This document shows positions 1 to 5,912 of a DNA stretch of 9,957 nt, one piece after another. The notes beneath the pieces are model-generated. The model saw only the letters and a list, made by a program, of their open reading frames with translations. It did no database searches and had not been told where the DNA came from. The translations under genes and the position numbers were made by a program. Within the stretch, counting starts at the first letter, position 1, and each line of letters opens with the position of its first letter. The DNA is from PFL42 sp964492235 (GTDB lineage: Bacteria > Chloroflexota > Anaerolineae > Anaerolineales > E44-bin32). The stretch lies in NCBI GenBank assembly GCA_964492235.1, contig CAZBJQ010000101.1, forward strand, positions 1 through 9,957, given 5' to 3'.

Positions 1-748
1 CGGCGCGCTCGACGGACGCCTTCAGGTTGCCTGACCCGAAGTAGGTGTTGCGCCAATCGCCCTGCGGCCAGCGCGAGTCCGCCGTCAGCGTGCCGGTGAG
101 GGTGCCCTCGTCGAATGGGACGCGGGCGATCACGGCGACGTCGAGCTGGCGGCAGACCGGAAACAGTGCATCCTCCGGCGCCTGGTCGAAGATGTTGTAG
201 ATCACCTGCACGGCGTCGACCAGCCCGGTGCGCAGTGTGCGGATGCCGTTCTCCGGTTGCCAGCGGTTCAGGCTGAGGCCGACCGCCTTCACCAGTCCTC
301 GGCGTTTCAGGTCCTCGATCTCACGCTGCCAGCCGACATCCTCAGCCCATCCATCCTCCCAGACGTGGAACTGGATCAGGTCGATGGACTCCAGCCCGAG
401 GTTGCGCAGGCTGGTCTCGGTGTAGCTGCGAATGTGATCCGGCGGGAAGACCTGCTCCGGCGAGTAGTCGGGCCGGGAGGGCCACTTCTGATTCTTGGGC
501 GGGATCTTGGTGGCGACGTGCAGCCGGCGGCCGGGATGGGCCCGCACCAACCGGCCGAGCAGCTGCTCCGAGTGACCGTCGCCATAGGCCCAGGCCGTAT
601 CGAAGAAGGTGCAGCCGAGCTCGACCGCCCGCTCGAGCGAGCGCATCGACTCGGCGTCGTCGGAGCCGGTCCATCCCGCCAGGCCCCACATGCCGTATCC
701 GATCTCACTCACCTGCCAGCCGGTCCGACCGAAGGTACGCAGTTTCAT
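1..748 (-). CDS. Aldo/keto reductase, C-terminus cut by window edge
   Basis: This is the N-terminal 249 residues of an NAD(P)H-dependent oxidoreductase of the aldo/keto reductase superfamily, cytosolic enzymes that reduce carbonyl groups. Family members are usually about 300-330 residues, so roughly the last quarter lies beyond the left edge. The catalytic tetrad is visible: Asp50 in FFDTAWAYG, Tyr55 in the same motif, Lys81 in VATKIPP and His128 in IQFHVWED. The N-terminus MKLRTFGRTGWQVSEIGYGMWG is the usual first beta strand of the barrel. The ATG at 748 is preceded by a GAGGAGG ribosome binding site 9-10 nt upstream. It reads as a single gene after a 0.5-kb non-coding gap; only a weak -10-like TAAAAC precedes it. 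The substrate cannot be predicted; the sequence resembles the predicted-oxidoreductase (YajO/Tas-like) branch rather than a sugar-specific one, which is an impression only. Confidence 0.93.
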   Translation of the reverse strand, partial: MKLRTFGRTGWQVSEIGYGMWGLAGWTGSDDAESMRSLERAVELGCTFFDTAWAYGDGHSEQLLGRLVRAHPGRRLHVATKIPPKNQKWPSRPDYSPEQVFPPDHIRSYTETSLRNLGLESIDLIQFHVWEDGWAEDVGWQREIEDLKRRGLVKAVGLSLNRWQPENGIRTLRTGLVDAVQVIYNIFDQAPEDALFPVCRQLDVAVIARVPFDEGTLTGTLTADSRWPQGDWRNTYFGSGNLKASVERA

Positions 749-1216
749 CTGTGCCGCCCTCCTCGGGCTCGTTGGGACAGTTTTACCACTTCCACCCGGC
801 TCGGCCCAGGTGGCTGGAGTGACTGCCGACCATCCGGAGAGAGGTCCGTCTGCGGCGTGGTCGCGGCCTCGCCTCGTCCACCCGGCTGCCATTGGGCTCT
901 CCGGGAAGGGGGTTGTTCTTCAGGCTGCACCGCCGTGCGCCTTCCGGCGCCTCAGCTGCGGCGATTCTTCACCTCCGAATCGACCATCCGCAGGCCGCCG
1001 GAACAGCGCGCTCAGGGCAAGCTGGCTGCATCCCCATCCCGGCGAGATGGCCGCTTGCCCACCAGGGGTTCGGGTCCATGTGTCAAACGGGGGTTCGACA
1101 CAAATCACAGATGAGCGGATCCGCTTCTGAGGAGCGCCGTGCCAGCAGCCTGGGGGGACAGAGGAGCAAGGCTTTTCTGCGGAGCCCCACGCGGCGCAGA
1201 TCGCCGGATGCAAAGC

Positions 1217-1237
1217 GGGTGGGGCTTGTCCCCACCC
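1217..1237 (-). terminator. Probable terminator downstream of the helicase-tail remnant
   Basis: Perfect 8-bp GC-rich stem (GGGTGGGG / CCCCACCC) with a 5-nt loop. Read on the minus strand it is followed by GCTTTGC, a weak U-tract, so it fits a minus-strand intrinsic terminator better than a plus-strand one. It lies about 50 bases past the stop codon of the helicase-tail remnant. It may be the original terminator of the helicase gene. Confidence 0.45.
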
Positions 1238-1253
1238 ACGGATAGTTTGCGCG

Positions 1254-1267
1254 TCTCTCGGGAGAGA
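1254..1267 (-). other. Small stem-loop after the remnant's stop codon
   Basis: TCTCT and AGAGA arms of 5 bp close a 4-nt loop, 17 bases past the stop codon of the helicase-tail remnant on the minus strand. It sits just before the stronger hairpin at 1217-1237 and may assist termination or protect the RNA end. It is short and could be fortuitous. Confidence 0.3.
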
Positions 1268-1284
1268 AGGACAGCCAGAGATCG

Positions 1285-1479
1285 CTAGCGTGGCCCCCGG
1301 CTCCGTCCAGCGCTCTGGCGCCTGGTGGCGGCAAGGCTGGGCCGACGGCCGGTTCCGTTCGGTCGGCCCGGGCTGGCTTTGCCTTTGCCCTTCCCGTTCC
1401 CATTCCCACCGCTCTTGGGGACGCTTTCGGGGTTGAAGCCCCCGTAGTTGAAGTCCGCCAGCCGCCGCCGCTCGAGCGG
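1285..1479 (-). pseudogene. Detached 3' end of a DEAD-box helicase gene
   Basis: These 65 codons, stop included, match the last 65 codons of the helicase at 4310-5584 (residues 361-424) with no insertion or deletion; the TAG stop falls in exact register, 3025 bp away. Over 1336-1479 I count 11 mismatches in 144 bases and 44 of 48 identical residues, including PLERRRLADFNYGGF, NPESVPKS and the Gly/Asn/Lys tract. The last 16 codons are less alike (5 of 16 residues identical) but keep the Arg/Ser/Ala character. Similarity fades at a CCGCTCGAGCGG palindrome, with perhaps a Gly-[Glu/Gln] pair beyond it. There is no ATG, GTG or ribosome binding site, and none of the catalytic helicase motifs, so it cannot make a helicase. 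It lies 36 bp after the permease stop codon, in the permease's frame. Confidence 0.88.
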
Positions 1480-1515
1480 CTGACCGTGCTCGGTCCCGGG
1501 GATTTCCGCCGACGC

Positions 1516-3294
1516 CTAGTCCCCAAGCCGCGGGAGGCGGTTCCGCACCAGGGCCGGCGGGACCACGCCGCATGCAGCGCAGGCGGCCGCGCCGAGCGCC
1601 AGGCCGACGAGCTTCCCAGCCGCAGCCGGCAGGCCGAGCAGGGATGCGCCCCAGACCGGACCAACGAAGAACGCCAGGCAAATCCCCAGAGCCGCGAGGC
1701 TGGTGATCGCGCTCAGGCAACCGGCGGTGCCGCGCACCATTCGGCGCGGATCCTCCCAGTCGAAGTTGGCCCCGAGGACGCCGAAGGCGAGGTTGACGCC
1801 CGTGATAGCGGCATAGCACAGGCCAACGACCAGAAGGCGGAAGATCACGTCGGCGACGGGAACGCTCCGCACGATCGAGAGCACGATGACAAAGCCCCCG
1901 CCCAGGACCGCCCCGGGCAGGTAGGCGACGATGTACTTCGCCGCCAGCAGCCGCGGCGCGCCAATCGGCGCCGACTTCAGGATCCACCAGCTGCGACCTT
2001 CCTGCGAGAAGCCCATCGTCGCCAGCCGTGTCGACAGCATCCAGCCGACGAAGAGCGAAATCCCGATGTCGCCGAAAACGAGCAGGTCGCGAAAGCTCTG
2101 CATGAGCCAATCGGGGGCCTCGCCCCGCCCAGGGGGCGGTTCGCCGCCGCCGCGGACCATCAAGAAGGCGTAGACGATTCCCATGATGATCGGCGTGACC
2201 ATCCCCGAGAGGTTCCGCAGGTCACGGCGCATCATGGCGAAGTCCTTGACGACGATCGCCCACACCGGCGATCCCCGTCCAGTCCGCCCCCTGGCCCCGG
2301 CTCTCACGCCGCCGGCAGCCACTCGCGCCGGCGTCGGCCTCCGTCGCTTGCGGGTGCTCGCCACCGAGACGGCCGCCCAGCCGCTGTAGTACAGCCGCTC
2401 GGCGGCGATCAACGCCACCAGGAAGATGAGGGAGCACAAGACGATCGTGCCCAGCAGCATCCCGGCGCCCGCCGCCCAGTTCCCCTGCCCGATGTGAACC
2501 AAGCCGCGGCCTGCCCAAGCCAGCGGCGACCAGGGTGTGTCGAAGCGCGAGACGACCATCGCCGCCTGCTGCAGCTGGACCTCGGACATGTTCGACATGC
2601 GGGCGAACTGACCCGATTGCGAGCATAGGATGGTAACCACGGCGCCGACGAAGCCCAGGATCTCGGCCGCCCGCCGCGCCGGGAAGAAGTGGACGACGCT
2701 CATCACCAACACCCCGGCCAAGCCGGCGGCGGCCAGCGCCAGGGCCGCCATGGATAGGATCCCTAGCGGGTAGAAGGCGGCGTTGTAGCCCTCGGCTGAT
2801 CCCAGCCCGAAAAGCAGCGGCAGCCCCAGCAGGCAGATCAGAGCGAAGTTGGGGACGATCGCCTGCAGGAGCTTGCTCAGGAACACGGCGCGGATCGGAA
2901 GCGGGGCGCTGAGCAGGAAATCCATGTCGCCCGAGAGGTAGAGCGCCTGCAGCAGGAGGCCGAAGCTGGTCAGCAGGATCGTCAGAAAGGCGACCCCCAT
3001 GAGCATCACCGGGAGGCTCTCGGCCAGAGGCGGCATGTTCGGGACATCCGCGAGGAACGTCGGTGAACGGATGTAGCCAAGTACTGTCCGGCTGGCAAAG
3101 AAGATGAAGACCGTCAGGCTGGACAAGACGACGAGCAGGACGACTCGGCCGATGCGATCGCGGATCTTCCCGCGCCGGAATCCGTTGACCCAGATGAGCA
3201 GCTGCAGACGCAGCAATTTCCAGGTGGAGGGGAGCAGGTGGGCTACCACCGCTCTCGGCGCGCCCCTCCCGGACGCCATGGCAGTCGACGTCAT
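1516..3294 (-). CDS. ABC-2-type exporter permease, 592 residues
   Basis: Integral membrane partner of the ATPase encoded 7 bp upstream; together they should form an ATP-driven exporter in the cytoplasmic membrane. About twelve hydrophobic segments are visible, near residues 49-68, 93-118, 145-165, 175-202, 210-225, 275-297, 366-380, 405-425, 458-476, 485-510, 525-545 and 560-582. A basic, disordered-looking stretch (about 313-342, with RKRRR) separates two halves. Each half has a similar cytoplasmic loop: SGDMDFLLSAPLPIRAVFLSK (about 121-141) and SQEGRSWWILKSAPIGAPRLL (about 430-450), the second followed by AAKY. This suggests two fused ABC-2 units. The ATG at 3294 is chosen because it follows the ATPase stop closely and has AGGG about 6 nt upstream; a second ATG at 3279 lacks a ribosome binding site. 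The substrate is unknown. I see no self-protection or biosynthetic genes nearby to identify it. Confidence 0.88.
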   Translation of the reverse strand: MTSTAMASGRGAPRAVVAHLLPSTWKLLRLQLLIWVNGFRRGKIRDRIGRVVLLVVLSSLTVFIFFASRTVLGYIRSPTFLADVPNMPPLAESLPVMLMGVAFLTILLTSFGLLLQALYLSGDMDFLLSAPLPIRAVFLSKLLQAIVPNFALICLLGLPLLFGLGSAEGYNAAFYPLGILSMAALALAAAGLAGVLVMSVVHFFPARRAAEILGFVGAVVTILCSQSGQFARMSNMSEVQLQQAAMVVSRFDTPWSPLAWAGRGLVHIGQGNWAAGAGMLLGTIVLCSLIFLVALIAAERLYYSGWAAVSVASTRKRRRPTPARVAAGGVRAGARGRTGRGSPVWAIVVKDFAMMRRDLRNLSGMVTPIIMGIVYAFLMVRGGGEPPPGRGEAPDWLMQSFRDLLVFGDIGISLFVGWMLSTRLATMGFSQEGRSWWILKSAPIGAPRLLAAKYIVAYLPGAVLGGGFVIVLSIVRSVPVADVIFRLLVVGLCYAAITGVNLAFGVLGANFDWEDPRRMVRGTAGCLSAITSLAALGICLAFFVGPVWGASLLGLPAAAGKLVGLALGAAACAACGVVPPALVRNRLPRLGD

Positions 3295-3301
3295 GCCGGC
3301 C

Positions 3302-4096
3302 CTACTTGAGGACCTCGGCGATCTCGGCGTACTCCGCTCCGCCGGTGAGGCTGAGGAAGATGTCTTCCAGGCGGCTCTCTCCCTTGCCCACATCGTCCAG
3401 GTGCTCATCCGGGACGCGCCGCAGCTCATCCATCGTTCCGGCGGCGATCAGGCGTCCCTGGTTGATGATGCCAATGCGGTCGCACATGCGCTCGGCAATC
3501 TCGAGGATGTGCGTCGAGAGGAACACCGCCGCCCCGCGGTCGGCCAGCTGACGCAAGAGGTCCTTGATCAGGCGCGCCGATTTCGGGTCGAGACCGACCG
3601 TCGGCTCGTCGAGCACCAGCACTTTCGGGTCGTGCACGAGCGCCGCCGCCAGCGACACCTTCTGGCGCATGCCGTGCGAGTAGGAGTCGACCGTATCGTC
3701 GGCCGCCTGGGCCAGGTCAAACAGGCGCAGCAGCTCCTCGATGCGACGGTCGACCTGACCGCCGTCGACGCCGTACAAGTCGCCGACGAAGCGCAGCAGT
3801 TCACGCGCGGTCAGCTTGGCGTACAGATTGGGTTCGTCCGGCACATAGCCGCAGGCGGCCTTGGCCGGGATTGGCTCCAGCAGCACGTCGAAACCGCCGA
3901 CGCGTACCGTGCCGGAGGTCGGCCGGAGGAGCCCGACGATCGCTTTGATCGTTGTCGTTTTGCCGGCGCCGTTGGGACCAAGGAAGCCGAAGATCTCGCC
4001 GCCGTACACGTCCAGGCTGACGTCGTTGACAGCGGCTTTCTCGCCGTACTTCTTGACCAGGTTGCGCAGCTCGATCAGGAGCGTGGATGTGGACAC
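3302..4096 (-). CDS. ABC transporter ATP-binding protein, 264 residues
   Basis: ATPase subunit of an ABC-2-type exporter (CcmA/YhaQ-like class). With the GTG start at 4096 the motifs are: Walker A GPNGAGKTT at 40-48; a degenerate Q-loop YVPDEP at 84-89, where the usual Gln is replaced; signature SHGMRQK at 140-146; Walker B VLVLDEP at 159-165; D-loop GLD at 168-170; and switch His196 in STH. The C-terminal part after about 215 (LEDIFLSLTGG near 243-253) is the short regulatory tail common in this class. Two ATGs lie upstream at 4159 and 4207. GTG 4096 is preferred because alignable ABC sequence begins just after it, GGGGGA lies about 12 nt upstream, and a consensus TATAAT overlaps the 4159 ATG. 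The stop is 7 bp from the permease start, so the pair is surely co-transcribed. Confidence 0.92.
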   Translation of the reverse strand: MSTSTLLIELRNLVKKYGEKAAVNDVSLDVYGGEIFGFLGPNGAGKTTTIKAIVGLLRPTSGTVRVGGFDVLLEPIPAKAACGYVPDEPNLYAKLTARELLRFVGDLYGVDGGQVDRRIEELLRLFDLAQAADDTVDSYSHGMRQKVSLAAALVHDPKVLVLDEPTVGLDPKSARLIKDLLRQLADRGAAVFLSTHILEIAERMCDRIGIINQGRLIAAGTMDELRRVPDEHLDDVGKGESRLEDIFLSLTGGAEYAEIAEVLK

Positions 4097-4157
4097 GTTG
4101 CGTCGGGATCCCCCGTCAGAAGCAGATGGAAAGGAGATAAGACCACTACCTGTCGCC

Positions 4158-4163
4158 ATTATA
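4158..4163 (-). promoter_or_regulatory. Candidate -10 element for the ABC exporter pair
   Basis: Perfect TATAAT on the minus strand. I find no matching -35 hexamer at 16-18 nt; the upstream spacer instead contains a 5-bp GC hairpin (4169-4181). Transcription starting about 7 nt downstream would give a leader of roughly 55 nt to the GTG at 4096. If real, the exporter pair has its own promoter and does not depend on the helicase promoter. Confidence 0.4.
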
Positions 4164-4309
4164 CCCAGCTCGGCCCCCGAGGCCTGACGCGCAGCTGACG
4201 GTCGCATGTCGGCGGAGGTCGTGGTCCCACCAGTCGAGCGAAGGAAGGTGATACCGGTGTCCGTGAAAGCGGAGGCACGCCCGGCCGATGCAGGTGTATC
4301 CGGAGGGAC

Positions 4310-4504
4310 CTATCGGTGCAACTTACTCTGGCCCGAGCGGCTCCGGCTGGCGCCGGCCATGCTGGGCCGGCGGCCGTTCCTGTTCGGCCGGCTCGGGCTG
4401 GCTTTGCCGTTGCCCTTCCCGTTGCCATTGCCACCGCTCTTGGGGACGCTTTCAGGGTTGAAGCCGCCGTAGTTGAAGTCCGCCAGCCGCCGCCGCTCGA
4501 GCGG
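4310..4504 (-). repeat. Helicase 3' end, live copy of the 195-bp direct repeat
   Basis: This segment is the in-gene copy of the repeat whose detached partner is at 1285-1479. Both copies have the same orientation and a constant 3025-bp offset, and both end at the helicase stop codon. The left two thirds of the coding match is about 92% identical; the part nearest the stop is only about 54% identical (26 of 48 bases). Recombination between the copies would remove the ABC exporter pair and leave a complete helicase gene. Confidence 0.85.
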
Positions 4505-5584
4505 TTCGCCGATCACGCGCTCGATCTGGCGCACGATCAGCTCATCTTCCGGCTGGGCCAGCGTCAGCGCCTCGCCGGTGTGATGGGCGCGGCCGGTGCG
4601 GCCGACCCGGTGGGTGTAGGCATCGGCCGTGTCCGGCATGTCGAAGTTGATGACGTGCGCAATATCCGCCACGTCGATGCCGCGCGAGGCGACATCGGTG
4701 GCGACCAGGATGTCGTACTTGTTGCCCCGGAAGCCGTCGATGGCGTCCTGCCGGCGGTTCTGGGTCATGTTGCCTTGCAGCGCCTCGACCCGGTAGCCCT
4801 GCTTGTCCAGGTCGCGGGCCAGCGAACGCGCCCGGTGCTTGGTGCGGGTGAAGATCAGCGCCCGCCCCGTCGCTTTGCGCTCGAGCATGGCCAGCAGCAG
4901 CTGCTTCTTCTGGCCGCCCTCGACCGGATACAGGGCGTGGGAGACCGTCTTGGGCGGCGCGATCACGCCGACCTGGACCGTCACCGGATCTCGCAGGATG
5001 CTATCCGCCAGCCGGCGGATGTCGTCGGGCATGGTGGCCGAGAAGAACAGCGTCTGGCGCTTGGCGGGTAGCAACTTGAGAATGCGCCGGATGTCGGGCA
5101 GAAAGCCCATGTCGCACATGCGATCGGCCTCGTCCAGCACCAGCACCTCAACCCGCGACAGGTCGATGCTGCGCTCGCCGGCCAGATCGAGCAACCTGCC
5201 AGGACAGGCGACGACGATGTCGGCGCCACGGCGCAGCCCATCCACCTGCGCCTTCTTGCCCACGCCGCCGTAGATGGCAATGCTGCGCACACCGGTGCGC
5301 TTTCCATACTGGCGGGTGGCCTGATGGATCTGCTCGGCCAGTTCGCGGGTGGGGGCAACGATCAGCGCCCGCACGCCGCGCCCGGGCTGGGTGACCAGGC
5401 GGTGCAGGATCGGCAGCATGAAGGCCGCCGTCTTTCCCGTGCCAGTCTGGGCGATGCCGATCAGGTCGCGGCCGGCCAGCACGGGCGGGATGGCTTGGTC
5501 CTGGATGGGGGTCGGCGTGGTATAGCCCGCCGAATGGATGCCGTCGTGCAGACGGGCATCTAACGAAAAACGTTCGAAACTCAC
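4310..5584 (-). CDS. DEAD-box ATP-dependent RNA helicase, RhlE-like, 424 residues
   Basis: Unwinds or remodels RNA duplexes using ATP, typically in ribosome assembly, mRNA decay or cold adaptation. All motifs are present: Q motif (Phe3, Gln28 in TPTPIQ), I AQTGTGKT at 45-52, Ia PTREL 78-82, Ib CPGR 127-130, II DEAD 151-154, III SAT 182-184, IV around LIFTRTK 244-249, V ATDVASRGID 295-304, and VI HRVGRTGR 325-332. After about residue 371 comes a low-complexity basic tail (Gly/Asn/Lys, then Arg/Ser), as in many RhlE/CsdA-type helicases, where such tails bind RNA. GTG 5584 is preferred over a TTG at 5614 because AAGGAG (5593-5598) stands 8 nt before it and VSFERFSLD is the normal family start. 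A strong promoter and a structured leader lie upstream. The last 64 residues are duplicated beyond the ABC genes. Confidence 0.95.
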   Translation of the reverse strand: MSFERFSLDARLHDGIHSAGYTTPTPIQDQAIPPVLAGRDLIGIAQTGTGKTAAFMLPILHRLVTQPGRGVRALIVAPTRELAEQIHQATRQYGKRTGVRSIAIYGGVGKKAQVDGLRRGADIVVACPGRLLDLAGERSIDLSRVEVLVLDEADRMCDMGFLPDIRRILKLLPAKRQTLFFSATMPDDIRRLADSILRDPVTVQVGVIAPPKTVSHALYPVEGGQKKQLLLAMLERKATGRALIFTRTKHRARSLARDLDKQGYRVEALQGNMTQNRRQDAIDGFRGNKYDILVATDVASRGIDVADIAHVINFDMPDTADAYTHRVGRTGRAHHTGEALTLAQPEDELIVRQIERVIGEPLERRRLADFNYGGFNPESVPKSGGNGNGKGNGKASPSRPNRNGRRPSMAGASRSRSGQSKLHR

Positions 5585-5596
5585 AGAGAATACTCC

Positions 5597-5614
5597 TTGG
5601 CTGTGTTGAGCCAA
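5597..5614 (-). promoter_or_regulatory. Stem-loop abutting the helicase ribosome binding site
   Basis: On the minus strand TTGGCT and AGCCAA form a 6-bp stem with a 6-nt loop. The 3' arm ends inside the AAGGAG ribosome binding site (5593-5598), sharing two bases. The fold could modulate ribosome access, a known style of control for RNA-helicase and cold-shock leaders. Function here is inferred only from position. Confidence 0.4.
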
Positions 5615-5643
5615 GTCGCACCCTCAGCCCTACATCAACAAGA

Positions 5644-5666
5644 ATTGGCAGCCCTATGCTGCCAAT
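5644..5666 (-). promoter_or_regulatory. Perfect 9-bp inverted repeat in the helicase leader
   Basis: ATTGGCAGC and GCTGCCAAT arms flank a 5-nt loop. It lies in the untranslated leader between the predicted transcription start near 5708 and the GTG at 5584. No T-run follows on the minus strand, so it is not an obvious attenuator; it could be an RNA stem-loop or a protein-binding operator. Confidence 0.5.
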
Positions 5667-5711
5667 CATAGAGAGATTTGGACCCGGACATCTTACCCGG
5701 GATCACAGACC

Positions 5712-5734
5712 GAGACTATACCCTATTTAGTCTC
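5712..5734. promoter_or_regulatory. Operator-like palindrome over the helicase promoter
   Basis: GAGACTA and TAGTCTC are perfect 7-bp arms separated by 9 nt. The palindrome covers the -10 element and most of the spacer of the promoter at 5715-5743, so a dimeric regulator bound here would block RNA polymerase. No regulator gene is in the window. Confidence 0.45.
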
Positions 5735-5743
5735 AGATGTCCA
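5715..5743 (-). promoter_or_regulatory. Sigma70-type promoter of the helicase gene
   Basis: On the minus strand TGGACA (5738-5743, 5 of 6 consensus bases) is separated by exactly 17 nt from TATAGT (5715-5720, 5 of 6). It is the best promoter match in the window. Transcription should begin near 5708, giving a leader of about 124 nt. Confidence 0.65.
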
Positions 5744-5894
5744 GCCCCAAAGATCGGGCGATCGTGCGGCCTGGTAGGGGGTGATACCGGGACGGCCCGC
5801 CAATCGCAGGGACACCACCGACCGTCGGATGACGCTCGGGCGCGAGCGATGCTCCACGGGGCAAGGTGCCTCTTAGGGCTGCTGCAGACCAGAA

Positions 5895-5912
5895 GCCATA
5901 GGCGCCTATGGC
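5895..5912 (-). terminator. 18-bp perfect palindrome over the stop of the 664-residue gene
   Basis: GCCATAG / CTATGGC arms with a GCGC centre form a compact hairpin. The TAG stop codon (5906-5908) is inside it. On the minus strand it is followed by TTCT, a poor U-tract, so termination is plausible but weak; a perfect DNA palindrome could equally be a protein site. A further 6-bp stem (5833-5848) lies downstream. Confidence 0.4.

Larger units (their letters stand above)
749..1284. other. Non-coding region with several hairpins
   Basis: No convincing gene is seen on either strand across these 536 bases; open frames here lack ribosome binding sites and recognisable protein character. The right half is rich in inverted repeats: 1079-1084 with 1097-1102 (6 bp plus a weaker inner stem), a 12-bp perfect palindrome at 1114-1125, an 8-bp GC stem at 1217-1237 and a small stem-loop at 1254-1267. 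The last two lie just downstream of the helicase-tail remnant. The left end carries the ribosome binding site of the aldo/keto reductase. Confidence 0.6.

Noticed and set aside
1062..1102. Two GGGTTCG-like stretches resembling tRNA T-loops
   Set aside because: Neither has complementary T-stem arms, an acceptor stem or an anticodon arm at the right distance.
257..1114. Plus-strand open frame of 285 codons
   Set aside because: It runs opposite the aldo/keto reductase, whose catalytic motifs are intact, and its translation is low in recognisable structure. It is an artefact of high GC.
920..2110. Minus-strand open frame of 396 codons crossing the helicase-tail remnant
   Set aside because: It is out of frame with both the permease and the remnant, and its sequence is a frame shadow of each.
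1486..2628. Long plus-strand open frame opposite the permease
   Set aside because: The translation is rich in Arg, Asp, Gln and Pro as expected of antisense frames; the minus-strand permease has clear membrane segments.
3104..4198. Plus-strand open frame of 364 codons opposite the ATPase
   Set aside because: The minus strand has every ABC ATPase motif; the plus frame has none of its own.
5585..5614. Upstream TTG start for the helicase
   Set aside because: It would place the AAGGAG site inside the coding region; the GTG at 5584 has ideal 8-nt spacing.
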